DNA of 64,000 bases from Clostridia bacterium (GTDB lineage Bacteria; Bacillota_A; Clostridia; Oscillospirales; CAG-272): NCBI GenBank assembly GCA_017501345.1, contig JAFVXC010000042.1, positions 96,909 through 160,908 on the forward strand, read 5' to 3'. Shown here piece after piece: positions 1 to 8,711 of the stretch. Under the pieces are notes generated by a model that ran no database searches, was not told the origin of the DNA, and saw nothing but the letters and a program-made list of their open reading frames with translations. The position numbers were made by a program, and so were the translations under genes. Position 1 is the stretch's first letter. Every line of letters starts with the position of its first letter.

Positions 1-1
1 C

Positions 2-1990
2 TTCGGCGTGAAGCGCGCCACTGACGCAATCGAGGAGGCTCTTATGGAGGCTCTTCCCGGAGAGCGTATTTGCACCCTTGGGCATCTCATTCACAATGAC
101 GTGTATAATAAAGGGCTCGCGGAGCGAGGCGTTTTGAACGTTAATGCATCAGATCTCGCAGCGCTTGCGGATTCGGCGACTGAGGCATCGCCCGTCAGGG
201 TGTTTATCCGTGCTCACGGGATCGTGAAGGAAACGCTCGGGATCTTAAAGGGCTACGCCGCAAAGAATCCCCATTTCAGATACAAGGACTGCACCTGCCC
301 GTACGTTTCGAAGATCCACAGGATCGCTGAGAGAGAGACGGGAGACGACACGGTATTCTTGCTTCTCGGAGATGAGAAGCACCCCGAGGTAGAGGGGATC
401 CTCAGCTATGTGAAGGGGGAAAAGCACGTTTTTTCTGATTATCAAGCCTTTGAAACGGCGATTTCGGATAAAACGATCAATGTGTCTTGTACAAAAACCC
501 CAATTTTGGCTGCGCAGACCACCCAAAAACTGTCGGAATGGAGAAAATGTGAGGATTTTTCAAAAAACCTCTTCACAAATATTAAAATATTTGATACAAT
601 ATGTGTTGTGACGGAAGAAAGACAGACCGAAGCTGCGTCTCTTGCACAAGAATGTGATTGTATCGTTGTCATCGGCGGACGGCAAAGCTCCAACACAAAG
701 AAGCTGTATGCTGTGTGCCGCCAGAACTGCAGGAATACCGTGCAGGTAGATACTGCCGCCGATCTGCTCTCTCAAGATTTCATTCCGTCCTCCTACCAAA
801 GAGTAGGGATCGTCGCGGGCGCTTCCACCCCGCAGGCGTTAATACAGGAGGTATTCAAAACCATGAGTGAAGCAGAAATCAGAGAAGAAGACTTCAGCTC
901 TATGCTCGAAGAGTCTCTCAAAACTATAAACACAGGAGATACCGTCAAAGGTATTGTGACCGCAGTTACAGACCTTGAGATCCAGCTCGACCTCGGCGTA
1001 AAAGTTACCGGCGTCATCAAGTCTGACGACGATACTTCCGTGAAGTATAGTGAAACCTACAAGGTCGGTGACGAAATTGAAGCATTCGTTATCCGCGTAA
1101 ACGACGTTGAAGGCGTCGCAACTCTGTCGAAGAAGCGCATTGACGCTGACAGAAGCTGGAAGGTCATCGAGGCTGCAAAGGAAGAGAGAACCGTTCTCAC
1201 CGCAGTCGTTTCCGAGGCTGTTAAGGGTGGCGTTGTGGTTCGTGTTTCGGGCCACCGTGTATTCATTCCCGCATCCCAGACCGGTGTTCCGAAGGGCGGA
1301 GATTTCTCCGGTCTCGTTGGCACTGAGGTCGGCTTCCGTATCATCGAGGTGAAGCCCGGTAAGAAGGCGATCGGCTCGATCAAGAGCGTTCTCGCAGAAG
1401 AGAGAGCTGCAAAGGAAGCAGAGTTCTGGGCAAATATCGAGGAGGGCAAGTCCTACGTCGGTACCGTTAAGAGCATGACCTCTTACGGCGCATTCGTCGA
1501 TCTCGGCGGTGTTGACGGTATGGTACACAAGTCCGAGCTTTCCTGGAGAGACATTCCTTCCCCTGCCGCTGTCGTTTCGATCGGCGACGAGATCAAGGTA
1601 TTCGTTAAGAGCTTTGACGCAGAGAAGAAGCGCATCTCGCTCGGCTACAAGACCGAGGAGACCAACCCCTGGTACATCTTCTCGAACAACTATCAGGTTG
1701 GCGACGTTGTAACCGTAAAGATCGTGAATATCAAGCCCTTCGGCGCGTTCGCAGAGATCGTTGACGGTGTGGACGGTCTGATCCACATTTCTCAGATCGC
1801 GCTTCAGCGTATTGAGAAGCCCGAGGACGTTCTCGCACTCGGCGACGAGGTCGAGGCGAAGATCATCGGTATCGAGGAGAACGGCAAGGACAGAAGAATC
1901 AGCCTGTCCATCAAGGCAGTTCTTCAGGAGGCTGCTGAGACGGCTGAAGAGGCTGTTGAGGAAGCAACCGAGGCAACCGACGCAGAGTAA
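2..1990 (+). CDS. ispH: IspH-S1 fusion: HMBPP reductase fused to ribosomal protein S1-type domains (5' end outside window)
   Basis: The N-terminal part is 4-hydroxy-3-methylbut-2-enyl diphosphate reductase, the [4Fe-4S] enzyme that ends the MEP isoprenoid pathway. The reading frame is open from the window edge; FGVKRA is the tail of the usual GFCFGVKRA motif, so the first cluster cysteine lies outside. Visible are LGHLIHN, the second cluster Cys in CTCPYVSKIH, the substrate-site GDEKHPEVEG, the third Cys in FDTICVVTEERQ, GGRQSSNTKKL and GASTP. From about base 900 four S1 RNA-binding domains follow (third and fourth are clearest: GTVKSMTSYGAFVDLGG and KIVNIKPFGAFAEIVDG), then an acidic Glu/Ala/Thr tail. 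IspH-S1 fusions are known from Clostridia. At the junction AGGAGGT (846-852) precedes an in-frame ATG at 863, which could allow a separate 375-residue S1 protein. A hairpin terminator follows the stop. Confidence 0.93.
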   Translation, partial: FGVKRATDAIEEALMEALPGERICTLGHLIHNDVYNKGLAERGVLNVNASDLAALADSATEASPVRVFIRAHGIVKETLGILKGYAAKNPHFRYKDCTCPYVSKIHRIAERETGDDTVFLLLGDEKHPEVEGILSYVKGEKHVFSDYQAFETAISDKTINVSCTKTPILAAQTTQKLSEWRKCEDFSKNLFTNIKIFDTICVVTEERQTEAASLAQECDCIVVIGGRQSSNTKKLYAVCRQNCRNTVQVDTAADLLSQDFIPSSYQRVGIVAGASTPQALIQEVFKTMSEAEIREEDFSSMLEESLKTINTGDTVKGIVTAVTDLEIQLDLGVKVTGVIKSDDDTSVKYSETYKVGDEIEAFVIRVNDVEGVATLSKKRIDADRSWKVIEAAKEERTVLTAVVSEAVKGGVVVRVSGHRVFIPASQTGVPKGGDFSGLVGTEVGFRIIEVKPGKKAIGSIKSVLAEERAAKEAEFWANIEEGKSYVGTVKSMTSYGAFVDLGGVDGMVHKSELSWRDIPSPAAVVSIGDEIKVFVKSFDAEKKRISLGYKTEETNPWYIFSNNYQVGDVVTVKIVNIKPFGAFAEIVDGVDGLIHISQIALQRIEKPEDVLALGDEVEAKIIGIEENGKDRRISLSIKAVLQEAAETAEEAVEEATEATDAE

Positions 1991-2011
1991 TATATCTCTC
2001 AAAACAATTGA

Positions 2012-2051
2012 GGTGAGCCAAATGCAAAAATGCATTTGGCTCACCCTTTTT
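2012..2051 (+). terminator. Rho-independent terminator after ispH-S1
   Basis: Perfect 15-bp stem GGTGAGCCAAATGCA with an AAAA loop (2012-2045), followed by CTTTTTG. It separates two convergent genes (the AraC gene ends at 2067). The stem sequence is nearly the same as that of the hairpin at 5691-5726. Confidence 0.85.
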
Positions 2052-2066
2052 GTCTGCCTGAAAAAT

Positions 2067-2981
2067 TTATTTTTGCGAGCTTACAGAGGACTCTCTCCAT
2101 AATCTGCGATATTCGGAAGGTGTCATATTATTGACAGAACGAAAGGCTCTTATAAAGCTTGAAAGGGAGCCGAAGCCCACGGCGTATGCAATATCGATCA
2201 AGGGGAGCCCGCGCAAGATGAGCGCTTGACTTTCGGCAATTCGCCGCTTCATAATGTAGTCCGATATCGTTGTATCAAGGTGCTTCCTGAATAATCTCGA
2301 AACGTATTCTCTGCTGTAATAGAAATGCTCTGCCACCTGTGATACGGAGGATATTTGAGAAAAATTAAGATCAACGTATTGTTGTAATTTGAGAATGTTT
2401 TCGGGCAAGGAAGAGGTGTCACTTTTCGGTTGGCAATCTTTTTGATTCAGTAAACAGAAAATCTGAATGATGTACGAAAGTCCCAGGGCATCCTCAAGTG
2501 GAGAGGGGGCTTTGTCAAAGGTTTTTTTTAACCGTTCAAGAGCCTCCATCAGATTCTGCTTTGATTCGAGGGCGGTAAGCGCAAGAATGCTACCGTTTTT
2601 TGTCTGCGATAAGAACGAGGATAGAGCGCCGAGACCGAGCGCATCAAATGCCGATGGATATAAGTAGAAAACGTGGCGCTTATAATGCGTGCTTGGGCGA
2701 TCGATTGCGGACATATGAAATTTCCCCGGAGGGATCAAAATGATGTCCCCGTATTTCGGGTGATATACAGAGCCTTCGCAAACATAATGAATATCACCCT
2801 CTTCAAAGATAACCACCTCGTAGTAGTCGTGATAGTGAAGATCGGCGGGAAACGTAGTGTGGTCGTATTCGGTGTCTCGGTAAGAATATGAAAGATCGTC
2901 TCCTACGATATGGTTTTTCCAATTTATAATTTTGGGAAACCGTTTCATTCGGTGTTCGATATAATGGGAAAGAAGCTTCAT
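2067..2981 (-). CDS. AraC-family transcriptional regulator
   Basis: A 304-residue protein with the two-part AraC plan. The N-terminal half is a cupin sensor domain (LHYHDYYEVVIFEEG, then DIILIPPGKFHMS). The C-terminal ~100 residues carry two helix-turn-helix motifs (FYYSREYVSRLFRKHLD; AYAVGFGSLSSFIRAFRSV) and end in the usual MTPSEYRR signature. It is divergently transcribed from a GDPD/FAD-oxidoreductase pair. The 70-bp gap to the -10 of that pair carries a perfect 10-bp inverted repeat, so it most likely activates the pair and perhaps itself. Such cupin-AraC proteins usually sense sugars; the ligand cannot be read from sequence. The start ATG follows a GGGGGG-rich site about 6 nt upstream. 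Confidence 0.9.
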   Translation of the reverse strand: MKLLSHYIEHRMKRFPKIINWKNHIVGDDLSYSYRDTEYDHTTFPADLHYHDYYEVVIFEEGDIHYVCEGSVYHPKYGDIILIPPGKFHMSAIDRPSTHYKRHVFYLYPSAFDALGLGALSSFLSQTKNGSILALTALESKQNLMEALERLKKTFDKAPSPLEDALGLSYIIQIFCLLNQKDCQPKSDTSSLPENILKLQQYVDLNFSQISSVSQVAEHFYYSREYVSRLFRKHLDTTISDYIMKRRIAESQALILRGLPLIDIAYAVGFGSLSSFIRAFRSVNNMTPSEYRRLWRESSVSSQK

Positions 2982-2999
2982 ATTATCCCCCCTCGTATG

Positions 3000-3061
3000 T
3001 CACAAAACGCAATTTTTTTGTCACGCGGCGAAAAGATTATCGTTTTGTGATGTGCTATACT
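3000..3061 (+). promoter_or_regulatory. Candidate AraC-type operator and promoter for the GDPD/FAD-oxidoreductase operon
   Basis: TCACAAAACG (3000-3009) is repeated in inverted orientation as CGTTTTGTGA (3041-3050). A TATACT -10 lies at 3056-3061. No good -35 is visible at the right distance, which fits an activator-dependent promoter with a regulator bound directly upstream. The inverted arms are 31 bp apart, about three helical turns. Confidence 0.5.
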
Positions 3062-3105
3062 ATATTATAGCACGAATGCTCGAATTGTCAAGCGGAGGAA
3101 TGAAA

Positions 3106-3846
3106 ATGAGTATATTCGATGGTTCAAAAACACGCTTTATCAGTCACAGAGGCTTTACGCCGCTCGCTCCCGAAAATTCGCTCCCATCCTTTTACTATGC
3201 AGGCTTGCTCGGACAATGGGCGATCGAGACCGACGTCCGTCTGACGCGCGACGGCTGCTTGGTCTGCTGCCACAACGAAACGGTTGAGAAATACTGCGGT
3301 GTGGATGCTGCGATCTCGGAGATGACGTACGAGGAGCTACGGCAGCTTGAGATCGTGAACGGTCACCGCGTCGGGTGCTTTCCGCGTGAGGAGAGAAGGA
3401 TCCCGCTTTTTTCCGAATATCTGTCGATCTGCAGGCGATTTGGGAGCATTCCATGTGTTGAGCTGAAGACCGATGACGCCGAGCGCGTCGCGGGGGCGAT
3501 CCGCGCGAGCGGCTTTTCGGAGGATGAGATCGTGATGAGCTCGGTCGAGCTTTCGCGGCTTGCAGACTATCGGCGATATGCCGAGAAAACCTTCATCCAT
3601 TGGATATTTGCGGATGAGGAGCGACTCGGCGAATTGTCCGACTATGGGAATGCGGGGCTTTCTCTGAAGATCGCCGACCCTTTCCTTTGCGAGGAAAAAA
3701 CGATCGCGCGGGTACACGCAATGGGACTCAGGATCTGTCTCCGCGCCGCGGATGACACGACGAGTCTTCTGCGGATGAGGACGCTTGGTCTTGATTACAT
3801 TCCCACGAATAAAATGCACGAAATGCCCGAAGGAGGAATACTATGA
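3106..3846 (+). CDS. Glycerophosphodiester phosphodiesterase family protein
   Basis: A 246-residue soluble TIM-barrel protein of the GDPD family, which hydrolyses glycerophosphodiesters to glycerol 3-phosphate and an alcohol. Catalytic and metal-site residues are visible: HRG (His14), PENS (Glu23), ETD (Glu41/Asp43), a second His in CCHNET (His56), and the late CVELKT and YIPTNK motifs. There is no signal peptide, so it should be cytoplasmic. I chose ATG 3106 because GGAGG (3094-3098) lies 7 nt upstream; an in-frame ATG at 3100 is too close. Its TGA overlaps the ATG of the next gene, which implies tight coupling. Pairing with an FAD oxidoreductase and an AraC regulator suggests use of a host- or plant-derived glycoside or phosphodiester; the true substrate is unknown. 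Confidence 0.85.
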   Translation: MSIFDGSKTRFISHRGFTPLAPENSLPSFYYAGLLGQWAIETDVRLTRDGCLVCCHNETVEKYCGVDAAISEMTYEELRQLEIVNGHRVGCFPREERRIPLFSEYLSICRRFGSIPCVELKTDDAERVAGAIRASGFSEDEIVMSSVELSRLADYRRYAEKTFIHWIFADEERLGELSDYGNAGLSLKIADPFLCEEKTIARVHAMGLRICLRAADDTTSLLRMRTLGLDYIPTNKMHEMPEGGIL

Positions 3847-5660
3847 GCGAGGCACTGAAAACAAAAAAGCACGCGGTAGACGTTTGCGTGATCGGCGGAG
3901 GCATCGGCGGTATGCTTACTGCAATATCTGCGGCACGGCACGGCGCGAGGGTCGCTTTGATGCACGACCGCCCCGTTCTTGGCGGCAACGCCAGCAGTGA
4001 GATCAGGATGTGGATCGTGGGGGCGGGGACGCGTGTGCGCGATCTGCAGGAGACGGGCATTATGGAGGAGCTGCAGCTCGAAAATATGTACAGAAATCCA
4101 ACGAGGAATTTCAGTATATGGGATTCGATCCTGTACGAGATGGTACGCTTTGAGCCGAATATCGATCTGATCCTCAACTGTACCTGCAATGAGGCGGATA
4201 CAGAAAACGGTGTTATAAAACGCGTAAGGGGATTCCAGCTCACCACGTATATCCGTCACGAGGTCGAGGCGAAGATCTTTGTGGACTGCTCCGGGGACAG
4301 TATTTTAGCCCCTCTGACGGGAGCGGAATACACGGTGGGGCGAGAAGCAAAAAGCGAGTACGGCGAGGAATTCGGACTTGACGTTGCGGATAAGTATACG
4401 ATGGGTATGAGCATTCTGCTTCAGTGTAGGGAGACAGATCACCCCGTTGCGTATACGCCGCCTGTATGGGCGTACGATTTCCCCGACGACGACGCAATGA
4501 ATAACAAGCCGCATAATATTCACGCGATCCACACCAATTTCTATTGGATCGAGCTTGGCGGTATGCAGAATAGTATAGACGATACGGAGGAGATCCGCGA
4601 CGAGCTTCTTAAGGTCGCCTTTGGCGTTTGGGATCATATTAAAAATCACGGAGATCACGGCGCGGAGAATTTTGAGCTTGAATGGGTGGGATTTTTGCCC
4701 GGCAAGCGCGAAAGCCGCAGGTACATCGGCGACTACGTTTTGACCCAGCACGACGTTGAAGCTTGCCCGCGCTTCGAGGATACGGTTGCATACGGAGGCT
4801 GGCAGATCGATAATCATCTGCCCGGAGGCTTTCATATGGATGCGAAGAATGGCGGACATTTGCAAAAGCGCAGACTTTCCGAGCCGTATTCGATCCCGCT
4901 TCGCTGTCTCTATTCGAGAAACGTCGGGAATCTGATGTTCGCAGGCAGAAACATCAGCGCGTCTCACATCGCGTTCAGCTCTGCCCGCGTGATGGGAACG
5001 GTCGGCGTGATGGGGCAGGCGGTGGGAGTTGCTGCGGCTACTGCCATAAAATACGGACTTACTCCGCGTGAAGTGGCAAGAACGAGGATCTCCGAGCTCC
5101 AGAAGCTGCTTATGGATGACGATTGCTTCCTGCCTGGGTTCCGTCGGGAGCCCTCGCGTCTTGCGATGAGTGCGACGCTGACTGCCGATTACGGAGACGC
5201 ATCGGTGCTGCTGAACGGCATAGATCGCCGTATCTGGGGGAACGATAACGGATATTACGGTAAAACAAACAAGGCGATCACCTATACCTTTGATCAAGCG
5301 ACTCTCGTAAGCGGTGTCAGACTCGTATTCGACAGCGATCTTGACAGAGAGCACGTAGAGGGCAATCCCAACGTCGTTCGCCTGACGGCGCCGCTCTTCT
5401 GCCTCAGGAGCTACAACAATACGTCCTTCGGCTTCCCGAAGTGTATGGTGAAGCATTACAGGATCGATTATATGGACCGAGAGGGAAGCTGGGTGACTGC
5501 CGTTGAGGTATTTGACAATCATCAGCGCTTTGTGAAGCACGAGCTGAACGTAGAGACGAAGGCCGTTCGCCTGATCCCGCTCAGCACCTACCGCAGCGAA
5601 GAAATAACCGAGGATTACGGTTCTTCTACGGCGCATATATTTAATTTTGAAATTTTTTAA
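3843..5660 (+). CDS. FAD-dependent oxidoreductase with C-terminal beta-sandwich domain
   Basis: A 605-residue protein. The N-terminus has a dinucleotide-binding GGGIGG (residues 18-23) followed by VALMHDRPVLGGNASSE, typical of the FAD_oxidored family often found in carbohydrate-use loci. FAD contacts recur in the middle (LMFAGRNISASHIAFSS, then GTVGVMGQAVG). From about residue 440 the sequence changes to a galactose-binding-like beta-sandwich (ITYTFDQATLVSGVRLVFD). No signal peptide is visible, so it is probably cytoplasmic. Start ATG 3843 overlaps the previous stop (ATGA). A hairpin terminator follows at 5691. The oxidised substrate is not predictable; a sugar or glycoside is my guess from context. 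Confidence 0.82.
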   Translation: MSEALKTKKHAVDVCVIGGGIGGMLTAISAARHGARVALMHDRPVLGGNASSEIRMWIVGAGTRVRDLQETGIMEELQLENMYRNPTRNFSIWDSILYEMVRFEPNIDLILNCTCNEADTENGVIKRVRGFQLTTYIRHEVEAKIFVDCSGDSILAPLTGAEYTVGREAKSEYGEEFGLDVADKYTMGMSILLQCRETDHPVAYTPPVWAYDFPDDDAMNNKPHNIHAIHTNFYWIELGGMQNSIDDTEEIRDELLKVAFGVWDHIKNHGDHGAENFELEWVGFLPGKRESRRYIGDYVLTQHDVEACPRFEDTVAYGGWQIDNHLPGGFHMDAKNGGHLQKRRLSEPYSIPLRCLYSRNVGNLMFAGRNISASHIAFSSARVMGTVGVMGQAVGVAAATAIKYGLTPREVARTRISELQKLLMDDDCFLPGFRREPSRLAMSATLTADYGDASVLLNGIDRRIWGNDNGYYGKTNKAITYTFDQATLVSGVRLVFDSDLDREHVEGNPNVVRLTAPLFCLRSYNNTSFGFPKCMVKHYRIDYMDREGSWVTAVEVFDNHQRFVKHELNVETKAVRLIPLSTYRSEEITEDYGSSTAHIFNFEIF

Positions 5661-5690
5661 TACGGAAACGAAAGAGGACGTCTATGAAAA

Positions 5691-5738
5691 GGGTGAGTCA
5701 AATGCATTTTCGCATTTGACTCACCCTGATGCTTTTTT
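5691..5738 (+). terminator. Hairpin terminator between convergent genes
   Basis: Stem GGGTGAGTCAAATGC (5691-5705) pairs perfectly with 5712-5726 and is followed by a T7 run at 5732-5738. The stem differs at only a couple of positions from the hairpin at 2012-2045 on the other side of the AraC/GDPD/FAD block. Confidence 0.82.
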
Positions 5739-5770
5739 TGCGGTTGAACGTCAGATTTGTCTATTTGAGG

Positions 5771-6775
5771 TTACGCCTCGATCTCCGCTACGTAGTATGC
5801 GCGGGAGAATGCCTTGCGTCCCGTAGCGTCGCGCACCTCGATTCGGAAATAGCGACCGAACTTCTCGGGTGTATAGGGAATGCGTGCCTCGGTCAGATCA
5901 TTGTTGCTTGAACGCTTCATCGGTGTGTAGCGTCCCTCCGAGAAGAGCGTGATCGCGTATACGGGGGAGGTTTTTACGACGATCTCTCCGTCCTCGATCG
6001 TGAGCGAGAGAATTGACGGACCCTCTGTTGCATAGCAGTTGCCTGCCTTGTAGCCCTCGATCAGTGCGTCGTAGGTGAGCGCGGGTGCCTTGATCATCGT
6101 CCAGACTCTTCCGCAGCTGCTCGCGGAGTGATTGTCCTCGCCTGCGACGGGAACAACGTTCATCCCTGCGCGGAGCATCTGCTCAAAGGGGAGGGAGGTG
6201 TTATCGTTCATCGGAACGCACCCGCCGTTGATAACCTCGATCGCGTGAAGCCCCTCGAGACCGATGTAGTCGTATGCTGTCTGGAGCGACCACTGCGGGT
6301 GGTTGTAGGTGATGAGGTAACCGCCGTCCCTGACTGCCTTCAGGTAGTCGGAGATCCATTCCTTGTCGTATACGACCTCATCGATGATCTCGTCGTACAC
6401 GCCGTATTTTTCTGCCCACTCTCTGCCGTTTCCGGGGAAGGAGGGGTTCTCCTTATAAAAGCGCGGCATTTTGCGGGTGTCCTGCTTCTCGGCGATCATA
6501 TTGAAGTGGTAGACCGGCATAAAGAGTGCGGTTCTGCTGTGAACGTCCTTTTTGATCGCAACCTCGTAGCCGTGGAGCGCAACGAATTCATCGTCACACA
6601 GCTCCTCGTGGCCGATCAGTACCTCGTGGTCGGTAAAGCAGACTGCGTCGTATCCGTGTGCCTTGAAGGTTTCCTTGACCTCTTCGGGGGTCTGCTTGCC
6701 GTCAGAGATCGTTGTGTGACAGTGCATATTGACCTTGTAAAATTGTCCTGCCTCGGGAATCAGTTCAATCGTCAT
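5771..6775 (-). CDS. PHP-domain metal-dependent hydrolase
   Basis: A 334-residue protein with a polymerase-and-histidinol-phosphatase (PHP) fold. Metal ligands are visible: MHCH (His18, His20), ISDG (Asp25), FTDHE (Asp49, His50), and later YNHPQWS. The C-terminal ~80 residues look like a beta-rich accessory domain (IEDGEIVVKTSPVYA). Members are phosphoesterases of varied substrate. It is not a convincing HisJ, although the his operon in this window has no histidinol-phosphatase. I chose ATG 6775 over the upstream extension because AAGGAAAA precedes it and the extension reads through the promoter region. It has its own promoter (6833-6861). No signal peptide is seen. Confidence 0.8.
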   Translation of the reverse strand: MTIELIPEAGQFYKVNMHCHTTISDGKQTPEEVKETFKAHGYDAVCFTDHEVLIGHEELCDDEFVALHGYEVAIKKDVHSRTALFMPVYHFNMIAEKQDTRKMPRFYKENPSFPGNGREWAEKYGVYDEIIDEVVYDKEWISDYLKAVRDGGYLITYNHPQWSLQTAYDYIGLEGLHAIEVINGGCVPMNDNTSLPFEQMLRAGMNVVPVAGEDNHSASSCGRVWTMIKAPALTYDALIEGYKAGNCYATEGPSILSLTIEDGEIVVKTSPVYAITLFSEGRYTPMKRSSNNDLTEARIPYTPEKFGRYFRIEVRDATGRKAFSRAYYVAEIEA

Positions 6776-6832
6776 CTTTTTTCCTTTCTTGTGTGGCACG
6801 GAGTACGCCGGCTGGAGGGGAAGCTTTTCTAT

Positions 6833-6861
6833 ATTGTACAGGAAAACGCGGTGTTTGTCAA
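6833..6861 (-). promoter_or_regulatory. Promoter of the PHP-domain gene
   Basis: On the minus strand, TTGACA (6856-6861), 17-bp spacer, TACAAT (6833-6838). It lies about 58 nt upstream of the chosen start codon. Confidence 0.75.
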
Positions 6862-7028
6862 GGAAAATCAAAATTTTTATAATATCATTTTGGTAAATCA
6901 AGAGAGCCCTTCCGAACAGACCTTGCTTCCGGCGGTGGAAGTACTGCTCTTTTGGCATTGAAGAATACCGGGGAGCCTGATCCTATGCAAAAAAATGTGC
7001 CTGAGAGCAAAAAATCAAAAAAACCCTC

Positions 7029-7057
7029 TTGACAAAAAAGGTGTTTTATGCTATACT
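7029..7057 (+). promoter_or_regulatory. Promoter of gdhA
   Basis: TTGACA (7029-7034), 17-bp spacer, TATACT (7052-7057). It faces away from the PHP-gene promoter in the same 440-bp intergenic region. The stretch between the two promoters (6862-7028) shows nothing I recognise. Confidence 0.85.
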
Positions 7058-7063
7058 TTTTGC

Positions 7064-8562
<1,499 letters not shown>

Positions 8563-8592
8563 TTACAGAAAAGCATTAATGACATAACAAAG

Positions 8593-8628
8593 AGAGGGGC
8601 AGTCTCACTTTAGTGAGAATGCCCCTCT
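8593..8628 (+). terminator. Hairpin after gdhA (GGGGC-GTCTCAC family)
   Basis: AGAGGGGCAGTCTCACT pairs with AGTGAGAATGCCCCTCT around a TT loop, with one bulge. It belongs to the same sequence family as the hairpins at 16051-16086 and 42703-42735. Confidence 0.7.
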
Positions 8629-8646
8629 GTTGCAGGGAATGACAAA

Positions 8647-8680
8647 GAAGCCCGACTCAATTGAGTCGGGCTTCTTGCTT
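8647..8680. terminator. Perfect 28-bp palindrome, probable bidirectional terminator
   Basis: GAAGCCCGACTCAA is immediately followed by its reverse complement (8647-8674). T-rich sequence lies on both sides in the sense appropriate to each strand. It serves the convergent ends of gdhA and the surface-protein gene ending at 8712. Confidence 0.75.
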
Positions 8681-8711
8681 TACGGATCTATGATCCGCGG
8701 AAGGTTGTTGA

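Noticed and set aside
5771..6775. HisJ histidinol-phosphatase
   Set aside because: The PHP metal motifs are present, but the rest, including the C-terminal beta-rich domain, does not look like HisJ and the gene is far from the his operon with its own promoter.
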